NCBI GenBank assembly: GCA_903885375.1
Contig: CAISIK010000204.1
Span: 1 to 64,000 of the forward strand
Origin: an uncultured Pseudomonadota bacterium
GTDB lineage: Bacteria; Myxococcota_A; UBA796; SXON01
Length of the DNA: 64,000 bases
Direction of reading: 5' to 3'
Shown: positions 42,887 through 51,208 of the stretch, piece by piece
How the letters are laid out: each line of letters begins with the position of its first letter
Position numbering within the stretch: position 1 is the first letter of the stretch
Program-made: the position numbers and the translations under genes
Notes under the pieces: model-generated
Database searches by the model: none
Seen by the model: only the letters and a program-made list of their open reading frames with translations
Told to the model about the DNA's origin: nothing

Positions 42887-44644
42887 TCAGGCCGTTTCGG
42901 TCCAGCTCAACCCCAGCTCCGCGAGCCGCGCCGCGAGCGCGGGGATGTCCTCGCGCGCCACCACGATCTCCTCCGGCCCCACCGCGCGCCGCAGGAGCGG
43001 GCCCGCGATGCGATCCCGGCGGACCGCGTCGGCCGCGATCGCCGGTAGACGCACGAGCACGGCCGGGCTGGCCACCACCGCGGGCAAGCCGCCGCCCGCC
43101 AGGAGGAGCAGCTCGAGCTCGGCGGGCAGGTGGCCCCCGTGGTAGGCGCGGAGCCGCGTGAGCACGCTCCCGACGTCGGCCAGGGTGCGCAGCTCGGCCT
43201 TCCAGGCCCACGCCTCGCCCTCCCGCCCCATGGGCCGCGCCACGCGGTTCAGGAGCGCGCGCACATCGAGCGGATCCCATCCGTCGGGCACCAGCAGCCG
43301 ATCCTCGAAAGAAAGGAAGCGGGCACGGGGGCGGGCGGTGTAGTCGATGACCCGGCCCGTGTCGCCCGGAAGGGCCACGCGCAGCTTGCCATCCTCCTCC
43401 ACGATGTCGACCCCTGTGAGCACCGTGAGCCGGCTCGCGGAGCGCTGCCACTCGCGAAGCTGGTCGACGATGTTGGGAGACACGCCGGTGCGGCTGTTGG
43501 CGAGCAGGAAATCGAGGGTGTCGCGGTGGCCGGCGCCGAGCTCGGCGGCGATGCCATCACGGCTGAGCTGGTGCCGGCGCAAGGCATCGCCCTGCACGAA
43601 CGGCGCCATGCGCGCGAGGCGCCCGTACTGGTCGAGCCGCATCTCGGCGACGTGGCCGATCACCTCGCCCGCGGGCGTGAGCAGGAAGCCGCCGATCGGC
43701 GCCGGACGCGGCTGCGCGGCGCGGAAGGCGGTGACCGCCTCGTGGTCGCGCAGGGCATCGATCGCGCCCACGCGGTGCAGCACATCAAGGGCCTCGCGCA
43801 CGGCGGGGCGCTCGATCTCGAGCCAGCCCGCCGCATCGAACCGCTCGGTGCGCTGGGGGTAGAGCTTGCCGCGGGGGCTGTAGAAGGTTTCGCGCCCGGA
43901 GCCCGCGAGGAGGCGCTCGAGCCAGTCCACGGGCGTCCATTCCTGGCCTGCGAGGCGCAGCACGAGCGCCGCCGCCGAGGCCTGGACCGCGCCCGGCAGC
44001 ACCGCCGCGAGGTCGGTAAGCGGGCGCATGCGCGCCTCCGGCTGGCCCACGAGCCGCTGATCCTGCACCCGGATCAGGCCCACGGCGCGCGCATAGCGCA
44101 GCGCGAGCGACCAGCGGTGGTCGTCATCCCCGAGCTGGGCGTAGAGGCGGCGCTCCACGTCCCGGCGGATCGACCCATCCACGGTGAGCGCGGCGGGGTT
44201 CGCTTCGAGCAGCGCCGCCACGACTACCGCATCCCATCGCGCATCGGCCGGCGGGAAGGAGGCGGGCGCCTCGATGGCGGGGCCCCGCTCCAGCGAGAAT
44301 GCCCACGGGCCCACGGCAGGGTTCAGGCGGCAGGAGCCGGCGTAGTGCTGCGGGTGGAGGCTGCCCTCCTGCCACGCGGTGGCGCGGGGCAGGAGCACCG
44401 CCGCCGCCCAAAGCGGCCCGGCCTCGGTGGCGATCCGCTCGCGGAGGCGGTCGGGGAGCGGTTCACCGGTGCGGGCCACGAGCAGGAGCTGATCGAGCAG
44501 CTCGCGCGCGGCAAGGGGCAGGGACTCGACCGCCACACGCATCGCCGCAGGATCGTCGGCGGCCTCGGCCACCACCCGCATCGATGCGCGAAAGGCGGGG
44601 TCGTAGGCAGCGACGAGGCGACTGGCGAGCGGGTCGGAGGACAA
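42887..44644 (-). CDS. Helicase_C_3 domain protein (XPB-associated type)
   Basis: 585 residues. The middle-to-C-terminal part (GEVIGHVAEMRLDQYGRLARMA, LSRDGIAAEL, DTLDFLLANSRTGVSPNIVDQLREW) matches the Helicase_C_3 domain (PF13625). There is no Walker A or DEAD box, so it is not itself a helicase. The first ~230 residues are helical winged-helix-like repeats. From memory, in actinobacteria such a protein is encoded beside XPB (Rv0862c beside Rv0861c), and it may help that helicase. Here the XPB gene is 24 kb away. Stop and neighbour layout suggest a single-gene transcript. Confidence 0.8.
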   Translation of the reverse strand: MSSDPLASRLVAAYDPAFRASMRVVAEAADDPAAMRVAVESLPLAARELLDQLLLVARTGEPLPDRLRERIATEAGPLWAAAVLLPRATAWQEGSLHPQHYAGSCRLNPAVGPWAFSLERGPAIEAPASFPPADARWDAVVVAALLEANPAALTVDGSIRRDVERRLYAQLGDDDHRWSLALRYARAVGLIRVQDQRLVGQPEARMRPLTDLAAVLPGAVQASAAALVLRLAGQEWTPVDWLERLLAGSGRETFYSPRGKLYPQRTERFDAAGWLEIERPAVREALDVLHRVGAIDALRDHEAVTAFRAAQPRPAPIGGFLLTPAGEVIGHVAEMRLDQYGRLARMAPFVQGDALRRHQLSRDGIAAELGAGHRDTLDFLLANSRTGVSPNIVDQLREWQRSASRLTVLTGVDIVEEDGKLRVALPGDTGRVIDYTARPRARFLSFEDRLLVPDGWDPLDVRALLNRVARPMGREGEAWAWKAELRTLADVGSVLTRLRAYHGGHLPAELELLLLAGGGLPAVVASPAVLVRLPAIAADAVRRDRIAGPLLRRAVGPEEIVVAREDIPALAARLAELGLSWTETA

Positions 44645-44709
44645 GACCCATGTCTAACCGGGCGGAGGCGCTGCCGACGGGCGGGCGGGCCTCGCGGCCC
44701 TCAGGAGCC

Positions 44710-45696
44710 TCAGGCGCTCCGGCTCCGGGCAACCACCTGGCGCAGATCGAGGCCCTCGCGGAGGAGGAAGATCACGCCCAGTCCCACCGTGAACACGAAC
44801 TGGGTGAGGTGCAGGATGATCGCGAAGGGCGCGGCCAGCTCGCGGGTGGCGCCCAGCATCTGGAGCGCGGTCACGCACGCGGCCTCGAAGCCGCCGAAGA
44901 AGCCGGGCGTCGGCAGCACCGTCATTCCGCTGAGCGTGGCCGTCCACGTGACGAGCGCGGTGTCCATGCCAGACGGCAGCCCGGGCGAAGCGAGCAGCTG
45001 CAGCCGCACGGCCACGAGCGTGAGCGCCCAGATCGCCACGCTGAGCAGGAAGGCCTGCAGCGCCACCGCCGGGCGCGCCGCGAGAGCCGCCACCGCGGCG
45101 TGGAAGCGTTCGAACAGCGCGCGAACGGGCCGCCCCAGCGGGACGCGCTCCAGGAAGCCGAGCGAGCCCGGCCCCATCGCCAGCACCGCGGCCAGCGCGA
45201 GCGTGCCCCCGATCACGAGCACGGCGGCGCCGCGCCGCGCCAGCCCCAGCACGTCCATGCCGCCCACTTCGAGCGGGGTGGGGAGCTCCACGAACCAGGT
45301 CGTGCCGAGGATCATGCCGAGGAGCATCAGCACGTCAAGCAGCCGCTCGAACACCACGGCCGCGAGGGAGTCGCCGAGGGGGACGCCGCGCTGCTCGCGC
45401 ACGAGGTAGGGCCGCACGAGCTCGCCGAGGCGAAACGGGAAGACGTGAAGGGCGAGGTAGCCGATGGTGAGCGCGGAGAAGCTCGCTGCGTAGTCGATCG
45501 GCTGCGGGAGCAGGATGCGGAAGCGCTGCGCGCGAAGCGCGTGGGCGAGCAGGTAGGTGAGCCAGATGGGGACGAGCATCCCCCACCTGAACCGCCCCAC
45601 GCCCGCCATCGCCTCGTCGAACTTGATCCCCCAGAGCACCCACACGAGGCAGACCAGCGTGAGCACCAGCACCGCCACGAGGCGGACGCGGGCCAT
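44710..45696 (-). CDS. YbhN/UPF0104-type membrane protein, third copy
   Basis: 328 residues with about eight membrane helices. The family loop HVFPFRLGELVRPYLVREQRGV lies near residue 90 and TVLPTPGFFGGFEAACV is the second conserved loop. It is the last gene of a three-gene operon with an amidinotransferase-type enzyme and a fatty-acid-hydroxylase-superfamily protein; its ATG overlaps the stop of the latter (TGATG). In this context a lipid flippase role for an amino- or guanidino-lipid is an attractive inference. Confidence 0.82.
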   Translation of the reverse strand: MARVRLVAVLVLTLVCLVWVLWGIKFDEAMAGVGRFRWGMLVPIWLTYLLAHALRAQRFRILLPQPIDYAASFSALTIGYLALHVFPFRLGELVRPYLVREQRGVPLGDSLAAVVFERLLDVLMLLGMILGTTWFVELPTPLEVGGMDVLGLARRGAAVLVIGGTLALAAVLAMGPGSLGFLERVPLGRPVRALFERFHAAVAALAARPAVALQAFLLSVAIWALTLVAVRLQLLASPGLPSGMDTALVTWTATLSGMTVLPTPGFFGGFEAACVTALQMLGATRELAAPFAIILHLTQFVFTVGLGVIFLLREGLDLRQVVARSRSA

Positions 45697-46481
45697 CAGG
45701 GCTGCCGCGGGCGCAGGAGATGGAGCCCCAGCAGATCGTCGCGCAGGCGCTGGTCGCCGTCGATCCCGTAGAGCACCGGCGGCTCGGGGCGGGTGACGTT
45801 GGAGCCGAACAGCAGGTCCCACACGGGCAGGGCGTTGGCGTAGTTGCCATCGCACAGGACACCATCGCGTGTGTGGTGCCAGGAGTGGAAGAGCGGGTTG
45901 TTGAAGACGTACAGGAGCGCGCGGCAAACGGGGTTCCGGTAGGGGAACTCCACGTGCATGTGGGAGAAGGTGTCGGCCACGATCCCCACGCTCACGGCGG
46001 CGGGCAGCACCCAGGGCGCAAAGCTCGTGACGTCGGTCAGCACGCCGAAGAGCAGGATCGGGACGGCAGAGAGCTTCAGGAAGTCAACCGCGTGCATCCG
46101 GAGGCCGGCGGTGGCATCGAGCTGCTCGGTGCTGTGGTGCACCCGATGGAACAACCACAGCCACGAGATGCGGTGGTCGGCCCGGTGGAGCCAGTACTTC
46201 GTGAAGTCGAGGAGCAGGAAGCAGACGAGGAACTGCAGCCAGGGCTGGGTGATGGCGCTCAAGTCGAGGGCGCCCGTGAGCCCGGCGCCGCCGCCGTGGG
46301 CCACGGACAGGCCCCCGAGCACGAGCCCCACCCGCAGCGGGAAAAGCAGGGCCGCCGTGGCCATGTTCAACTTCAGGTCGTGCGAAAGGAGCGGCAGCCG
46401 CCGCCCCCCCCTCGGCAGCAGGGCCCCGAGGGCCAGGCCGAAGCACAACATGAGCACCTGGACGAGCGTCGTGACCTGCAT
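45696..46481 (-). CDS. Fatty acid hydroxylase / sterol desaturase superfamily protein
   Basis: 261 residues, four or five membrane helices and the three His clusters of di-iron membrane hydroxylases: HRADHR (near 138), HRVHHS (near 152) and HSWHHTRD (near 215). Members hydroxylate sterols, fatty acyl chains, ornithine lipids or cleave alkyl ethers. It follows the amidinotransferase-type gene by 9 bp and overlaps the YbhN-type gene. The substrate is unknown. Confidence 0.88.
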   Translation of the reverse strand: MQVTTLVQVLMLCFGLALGALLPRGGRRLPLLSHDLKLNMATAALLFPLRVGLVLGGLSVAHGGGAGLTGALDLSAITQPWLQFLVCFLLLDFTKYWLHRADHRISWLWLFHRVHHSTEQLDATAGLRMHAVDFLKLSAVPILLFGVLTDVTSFAPWVLPAAVSVGIVADTFSHMHVEFPYRNPVCRALLYVFNNPLFHSWHHTRDGVLCDGNYANALPVWDLLFGSNVTRPEPPVLYGIDGDQRLRDDLLGLHLLRPRQP

Positions 46482-46490
46482 CCCGGCCCT

Positions 46491-47432
46491 TTAGCCGGCT
46501 CGCTGCAGAATGCCGGTGAGGCAGCCCAGCGCGCCCTCCGCGCGCAGGTAGTTGGGCAGGGCCACCTCCTCGCACCGTACGCCTTCCGCCTCGAGGCGCC
46601 CCCGCGTGACCGGGCAGTCCGCCGGCATCAGCACCTCCCGGGGTGCGAGCGTGACGAAGTTCAGGGCCCTTCCACGGGTCACCTCGCGGGTGTCCGCGAA
46701 CTCCAGTGTGCGCACGCCTTCGTCGGCGAGCAGGCCGCGGAGCGCGGGGTCGGCGTCGTGGAGCACGGCGAGGTCCCGGTCGAGGAAGTTCAGCGTGCCG
46801 AGAAGGTGCTGCACGCCCGAGCGCAGGGGCACGCCCACGCAGCGAACGCCCTGGTCGGCGAGCACGCGCCCCACCACCCGCAGGCCCGCCTCGTTGGTGC
46901 GGTTGCCGAGGCCCACGAGCACGAGATCGGCCCGCGCCCACAGCACGTCGGCACCCTCGAGGGTGGCGTGCCCGGTGGGCGTGGCGAGGATGGGCACGCC
47001 GAGGCGGGCGAGCGCGGCGGCGGCAAACCGCTCCTCCCCCGCACGCTGCCGCGCCGCCATGCGCGACACCACCGCGCCCTCGGGCGTCATGAAGAACAGG
47101 TCGCGCGCGAAGACCAGGTTCGGCGGCGCGGACGCACCCGGCTCGATCCACTCCACGACCACGCCATTGCGGGCGTAGGCCGCGGCGATGGCCTCGGCCT
47201 CGGCCACCATCGCCTCGATGTCCGGCCGCTCGGCCATCAGCCAGTCCGAAGGCGGCTCCGCATAGGCGAGCCCCGGCCCTGGCCGCGTGAGCAGGACCCG
47301 CCGCAGCCGGGCCACCTCGCTCTCCACGCCGATCGCGGCCCAGGACTCGCCCGCCGCCACCTCCTCGCGATGGGACAGACCGCGGGCCTGCCATCCGGCA
47401 CCCTTCAGCGTGGACGACCGCTCCGTTGCCAT
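46491..47432 (-). CDS. Amidinotransferase / arginine deiminase superfamily enzyme
   Basis: 313 residues from ATG at 47432. The guanidino-group-modifying fold is indicated by NLVFARDLFFMT (Asp of the RD motif), GHATLEGADVLW (Glu-x-Ala-Asp, usually EGGD), SGVQHLLGTLNFLD (catalytic His) and the C-terminal GALGCLTGILQ (catalytic Cys near 306). Members hydrolyse or transfer the amidino group of arginine or dimethylarginine; releasing ornithine or citrulline is possible. It heads the lipid-type operon and has its own promoter next to a palindrome. The frame continues upstream to 47624, but that part covers the promoter. Confidence 0.85.
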   Translation of the reverse strand: MATERSSTLKGAGWQARGLSHREEVAAGESWAAIGVESEVARLRRVLLTRPGPGLAYAEPPSDWLMAERPDIEAMVAEAEAIAAAYARNGVVVEWIEPGASAPPNLVFARDLFFMTPEGAVVSRMAARQRAGEERFAAAALARLGVPILATPTGHATLEGADVLWARADLVLVGLGNRTNEAGLRVVGRVLADQGVRCVGVPLRSGVQHLLGTLNFLDRDLAVLHDADPALRGLLADEGVRTLEFADTREVTRGRALNFVTLAPREVLMPADCPVTRGRLEAEGVRCEEVALPNYLRAEGALGCLTGILQRAG

Positions 47433-47466
47433 TCCGTGCAGGTAGCCCGGGCCGACCCTGCGAGGC

Positions 47467-47495
47467 AATTCACGCCAATTGACTTGACGCGTCAA
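47467..47495 (-). promoter_or_regulatory. Candidate promoter of the amidinotransferase operon
   Basis: Minus strand TTGACG (47495-47490), a 17-nt spacer, TGAATT (47472-47467). The -35 lies inside the 14-bp palindrome. The leader would be about 28 nt. The -10 is weak, so a regulator could matter. Confidence 0.4.
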
Positions 47496-47507
47496 GAGCG
47501 CTACACT
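47479..47507 (+). promoter_or_regulatory. Promoter of the murein endopeptidase gene
   Basis: TTGACT (47479-47484), a 17-nt spacer and TACACT (47502-47507), the best sigma-70-type promoter in the window. The transcript would start near 47514 and carry a leader of about 113 nt to GTG at 47627. Confidence 0.65.
47483..47496. promoter_or_regulatory. 14-bp palindrome between divergent promoters (likely operator)
   Basis: CTTGACGCGTCAAG is a perfect palindrome. It overlaps the -35 and spacer of the plus-strand promoter and the -35 of the minus-strand promoter, so a dimeric repressor bound here would block both genes. Confidence 0.5.
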
Positions 47508-47626
47508 CCGATAACGATCCCCGAAGCCGCTGTTCCGACGAACGGCGGGTGCGTAAAATTGTTCGCACCCGCCTTTACGCCATGGCCGTGGTCGAGTAAA
47601 GTCGCAGGCTACCCACCCGGGCAACT

Positions 47627-48325
47627 GTGATTCCTGTGCTCCTCACCACCATCTTCTCTGCTTTCGCGGCGGAGTACGGTCCCACCATCGAGGGCGACTT
47701 CGTGGTGGCGGAGAGCACGGAAGTATCGGATACCGGGGCGGTCGGGTGCAGTGATCAGTCACTTCACGATGGCATCCTGCTTCCCGACCTGCCACTTTTT
47801 TTCACGCGCAGCCAGCCGGACCACACCTGGGGTTCGCGGGAGATGGTGGAGCTTCTGGTCGACACGGCTCGCCACATGCGCTGGCTCATGCCGGATGCCT
47901 CGCCGATCACGATGGGGGAAATCTCCCGGCAGCGCGGCGGCGAGCTCTCCGGCCACAAGACCCACCGCGGCGGCATCGATGCCGACGTGGGCATCTACCT
48001 CACGGGCGCTCGCCAGCAGGCCGGCATGTTCGTGGATCCGGGCCCCTCGCAGTTCGATGTCGAGGCCAACTGGGCGCTCATCTCCGCGATGCTCGACACC
48101 GGTCGGGTCGACATGATCCTGCTCGACCACGCGCACATCTCCCGGCTCAAGAGCTACGTGCTGCGCGCAGGCCTGCTCTCTGAAGAAGAAGCCGCCCAGA
48201 TCTTCGTGGGTGAAGGCAAGGGCAGCTACCGCGCCGTGGGCGTCATTCGCCACGCGCCCGCCCACCGCGATCACCTCCATGTCCGGGTGCTCTGCCCCGA
48301 TGGCAGCCGCGCCAGCCTGCGCTGA
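47627..48325 (+). CDS. MepA-like penicillin-insensitive murein endopeptidase
   Basis: 232 residues: a weak signal peptide (MIPVLLTTIFSAFAAE), then a LAS-type zinc peptidase domain. The motifs are GGELSGHKTHRGGIDADVGIY (H113 and D120 as likely zinc ligands) and HAPAHRDHLHVRVLCP (H216, H218). These match MepA (M74), which cuts D-Ala-mDAP cross-links of peptidoglycan in the periplasm. The start is GTG at 47627. A strong promoter and a shared palindrome lie upstream; the opposite gene starts the amidinotransferase operon. Confidence 0.88.
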   Translation: MIPVLLTTIFSAFAAEYGPTIEGDFVVAESTEVSDTGAVGCSDQSLHDGILLPDLPLFFTRSQPDHTWGSREMVELLVDTARHMRWLMPDASPITMGEISRQRGGELSGHKTHRGGIDADVGIYLTGARQQAGMFVDPGPSQFDVEANWALISAMLDTGRVDMILLDHAHISRLKSYVLRAGLLSEEEAAQIFVGEGKGSYRAVGVIRHAPAHRDHLHVRVLCPDGSRASLR

Positions 48326-48398
48326 GCCGCTCCGGGGTTTCTCGATCGCGTGCTAAAGTAGCGTCCCTTCCGGCCGAAGGGGCGGAGAGGCCTCTCGC

Positions 48399-49301
48399 AT
48401 GCTCGCCGCCCTTCCCACGTCGCCCGGTTTGGAGCTGCACGCCAAGACGGGACCAGCCATGCCCCACCTCACCATGCTCGAAGGGGAAGATGCCAGCCGC
48501 ACCTGGGCGCTCACCGAGCGCCCGGTGGTGCTCGGTCGCGACCTCGCCTGTGACATCGCGCTCGCCGATGCGAAGTCCTCCCGGCGGCACGCGCGCATCC
48601 AGTGGATGAACGCGGCCGACGCCGATGCGATCCCGGAGGTCTGGCTCGAGGACCTCGTGAGCACCAACGGAACGTGGGTGAACGGGCGCCGCGTGGAGGA
48701 GCCGGTCCGCATCTACGAACGCGACAAGGTGCTCATCGGCAGCACGCTGTTCTGCTACGCCCTGCGCGTGGATGAGGAGCTGGAGGCCCTGCGTCGGATG
48801 GTGCAGCGCGCCACCACCGATGGGCTCACCGCGCTCCACAACACCGAGGTGTTCGAGCGCGTGCTGCGCCGCGAGTTCGAGCGCGCGCGTCGGTACGGGC
48901 GCCCGCTCTCCCTGCTCTACCTGAACCTCGATCACTTCGCCGAGGTCAACGACACCCACGGGCATCGTGTGGGCGACCTCGTCCTGCGGCAGGTCGGCCG
49001 CATCCTGCGCGACAACCTCCGCCTGTGCGACGTGAGCGCCCGCGTCGGCGGCGACGAGTTCGTGGTCCTGCTGCCGGAAACGCCGGTGGAGGGCGCGCTG
49101 CTGGTGGCCGACCGCCTACGCCGCAGCGTTCACGAGTTCCCGATGATGCTCGGCCACGAGCCCGTGCGCGTTTCCGTGAGCGTTGGTGTGGCGCCGCTCG
49201 ATGCCACGCACACCCACCCCGACGCCTACCTCGATGCCGCCAGCCGAGCCGCGTACCGCGCCAAGCAGCTGGGCAGGAATCGGGCGCTCCTGGCCGGGTA
49301 G
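48399..49301 (+). CDS. FHA-GGDEF protein (diguanylate cyclase)
   Basis: 300 residues. FHA domain at about 25-125 with LGRDLACDIALADAKSSRRHARI and STNGTWVNGRRV (phosphothreonine-binding Arg/Ser/Asn pattern). GGDEF domain at about 135-298 with DGLTALHNTEVFERVL and an intact active site RVGGDEFVVLLPE. No RxxD inhibitory site is seen at the usual place. It should make c-di-GMP in answer to a phosphorylated partner. ATG at 48399 has GGAGAGG 8 nt upstream; ATG at 48459 is a less supported alternative. Confidence 0.92.
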   Translation: MLAALPTSPGLELHAKTGPAMPHLTMLEGEDASRTWALTERPVVLGRDLACDIALADAKSSRRHARIQWMNAADADAIPEVWLEDLVSTNGTWVNGRRVEEPVRIYERDKVLIGSTLFCYALRVDEELEALRRMVQRATTDGLTALHNTEVFERVLRREFERARRYGRPLSLLYLNLDHFAEVNDTHGHRVGDLVLRQVGRILRDNLRLCDVSARVGGDEFVVLLPETPVEGALLVADRLRRSVHEFPMMLGHEPVRVSVSVGVAPLDATHTHPDAYLDAASRAAYRAKQLGRNRALLAG

Positions 49302-49331
49302 GCGCGGAGGCCCCGCGGCCGGTCTTCGCCC

Positions 49332-50594
49332 CTACGCGCCCGGGCTCAGCAAGGGCTGCCCGCCAGCCGCGCCGCGCGTGTCCACGCCGAACTCGGCCAG
49401 CACACGATCGCACTGGTCGATGACCTTGCGCACGTACCGGCGCTTCTCCGCGTAGGTACCCGCGTAGAAGCTGCGCTTGAAGCCGTGGATGACGATGTCG
49501 CGCAGCTCGCGCGGCGTGAGTCGGGCGTAGCGGACGGCGAGGCCGAGCTCCCGCGAAACGGTGGTGGCGGACATGAGCCGGTTGTCGGTGCAGATGGCCA
49601 CGCTGATGCGCCGGTCCAGCATCTTCCGCACGGTGTGGGCTTCCACGCTGCCGATCGAGGGGTTCGTCTGCAGGTTCGAGGTGATGCACACCTCGATCGT
49701 GATGCGGCGGTCGGCGATGTACTCGGCGAGGCGCTCCACGTAGGCCGCGGGGTCGGTGATCCGCGGGTCGGTGATGCGCTCCGGCGAGAAGAGGAAGTAG
49801 CCGTGGCCGACCCGATCGGCGTGGAGGGCCGTGATCGCCTGGAAGATGCTCTCCGCGCCGTAGGCTTCGCCGGCGTGCACCGTCTTGTGCAGGAAGTTCG
49901 CGTGGGCATAGGCGTAGGCCTCCTGGTGGTCGATGGCCGGGAAACCATCCTCCTGGCCGGCAAGGTCGAAGCCGACGACGGGGATGCCCTCCTCGTCGCG
50001 CGCCCAGACCGCCTCACGAGCGATCTCGAGGCTGGCGAGCCCGGCGAGGCGCTTGCGGGGCGACTTCGAGAGTGCGCGGAGCAGGTTGGCGTAGTAGGCC
50101 GAAAACTGCTCGGTGAAGGTGCGGAGCGCGCACACCACGATGCCGTAGCGGAACTCGGGCTCGCGCTCGGGGACCGCGGCGTTGATCTCGGCGGCGGCGC
50201 GGCTCATCCCGGCGTTTACCGCACGGAGTACGGCGCGAGCATCCATGCCGGCGTGCTGGTGCAGCTGCGGGGCGAAGCGCACCTCCACGTAGCGCACGCC
50301 CTCCGCGAAGTTGTCCTGCGCGAACTCGTACGCCACCCGCTCGAGCGCCTCGGCATCCTGCATGACGGCGCACGTCCAGGCAAAGCCCGCGAGGTACTCG
50401 GGGAGATCGGCGTAGTGGTCCTTGAAGACGCGCTCGCGAAGGCCGGCTTCGGTGTCGGCCGGCAGCTCCACGCCCCGCTCGCGGGCGAGCTCGATCAGGG
50501 TGGAGAGTCGCAGCGAACCATCGAGGTGAACATGGAGGTCGGTCTTGGGGAGCGCGACGAGGAGACGGTCGAGCTGGAGGGGGTCGAGGGACAT
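49332..50594 (-). CDS. add: Adenosine deaminase
   Basis: 420 residues. TIM-barrel metal hydrolase with TDLHVHLDGSL (H21, H23), the substrate Gly/Asp region VVGFDLAGQEDG, KTVHAGEAYG (His, Glu near 239-242), DRVGHG and the late metal Asp in AICTDNRLMS. All active-site residues are present. It converts adenosine to inosine in purine salvage. The N-terminal and C-terminal tails are a little longer than in E. coli. It is convergent with the FHA-GGDEF gene and divergent from the GYW-repeat gene. Confidence 0.93.
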   Translation of the reverse strand: MSLDPLQLDRLLVALPKTDLHVHLDGSLRLSTLIELARERGVELPADTEAGLRERVFKDHYADLPEYLAGFAWTCAVMQDAEALERVAYEFAQDNFAEGVRYVEVRFAPQLHQHAGMDARAVLRAVNAGMSRAAAEINAAVPEREPEFRYGIVVCALRTFTEQFSAYYANLLRALSKSPRKRLAGLASLEIAREAVWARDEEGIPVVGFDLAGQEDGFPAIDHQEAYAYAHANFLHKTVHAGEAYGAESIFQAITALHADRVGHGYFLFSPERITDPRITDPAAYVERLAEYIADRRITIEVCITSNLQTNPSIGSVEAHTVRKMLDRRISVAICTDNRLMSATTVSRELGLAVRYARLTPRELRDIVIHGFKRSFYAGTYAEKRRYVRKVIDQCDRVLAEFGVDTRGAAGGQPLLSPGA

Positions 50595-50634
50595 AGCGGC
50601 GGCTATCCCATGAATCCGTTTCCCGTCTGGTGCG

Positions 50635-50640
50635 TATTAT
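50635..50640 (+). promoter_or_regulatory. Candidate -10 of the GYW-repeat gene
   Basis: TATTAT, 21 nt before ATG at 50662, in the 67-bp divergent gap with add. No clear -35 is seen. Confidence 0.4.
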
Positions 50641-50661
50641 GAGCATCGTACGGGACTGAAC

Positions 50662-51144
50662 ATGAACGCACTCCGAATCCTGCTTCCGGTTCTCCTCCTC
50701 ACGGCTTCCTTTTCCGCCGAGGCACGTCCGCGGCGGGGGTACGGCCCCCACGTCCGGGTGGGCGGGCCGCGCGTCACGGTGGTCGTGAACCCCTGGGCGC
50801 CGACGTACGCGCCCGGTCCGCGCGCGGGCTGGGTGTGGATGCCCGGCGTATGGGTGGGGCCGCGCTGGCGCCCCGGCTACTGGCAGCCGGCCATTGCGCG
50901 GGTCGGCTGGATGTGGGTGTCCGGCTACTGGGCGGGCACCGTGTACGTGGACGGGTACTGGCGCGAGGCCAGCCGCCAGAGCCAGGTGTGGGTGGACGGC
51001 TACTACGACGACGAGGATGACTGGGTTCCCGGCTACTGGGCCCCGTCCAACTCGGCCGACGCCGAACGCGACGAGGGGCCGCCCGAGCCGCCCGCGCGCA
51101 CCGAAGCACCGGACACCGAGCCCGTGTTCCACGAATACGAGTAG
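50662..51144 (+). CDS. Secreted GYW-repeat protein (YXWGXW-like)
   Basis: 160 residues: a signal peptide ending near SAEA, a basic Pro/Gly region, then six degenerate repeats around PGVW, PGYW, SGYW, DGYW, DGYY and PGYW (residues ~65-130), each 12-15 residues apart and rich in Trp, Tyr and Val. An acidic Pro/Glu tail follows. Similar repeat proteins occur widely in Proteobacteria as exported proteins of unknown role. Two radical SAM genes start 64 bp downstream on the same strand, separated by a small hairpin; whether they act on it is unknown. Confidence 0.75.
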   Translation: MNALRILLPVLLLTASFSAEARPRRGYGPHVRVGGPRVTVVVNPWAPTYAPGPRAGWVWMPGVWVGPRWRPGYWQPAIARVGWMWVSGYWAGTVYVDGYWREASRQSQVWVDGYYDDEDDWVPGYWAPSNSADAERDEGPPEPPARTEAPDTEPVFHEYE

Positions 51145-51158
51145 CCGGGCACCCCGGA

Positions 51159-51179
51159 GCGTCAGGGCGCGCTTGACGC
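51159..51179 (+). other. Small hairpin between the GYW-repeat gene and radical SAM genes
   Basis: A 6-bp inverted repeat GCGTCA / TGACGC with a 9-nt loop in the 64-bp gap. It may weaken transcription into the enzyme genes; no T tract follows. Confidence 0.3.
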
Positions 51180-51208
51180 CGCCCCGCCTTGCGCCCGATC
51201 ATGCGCGC

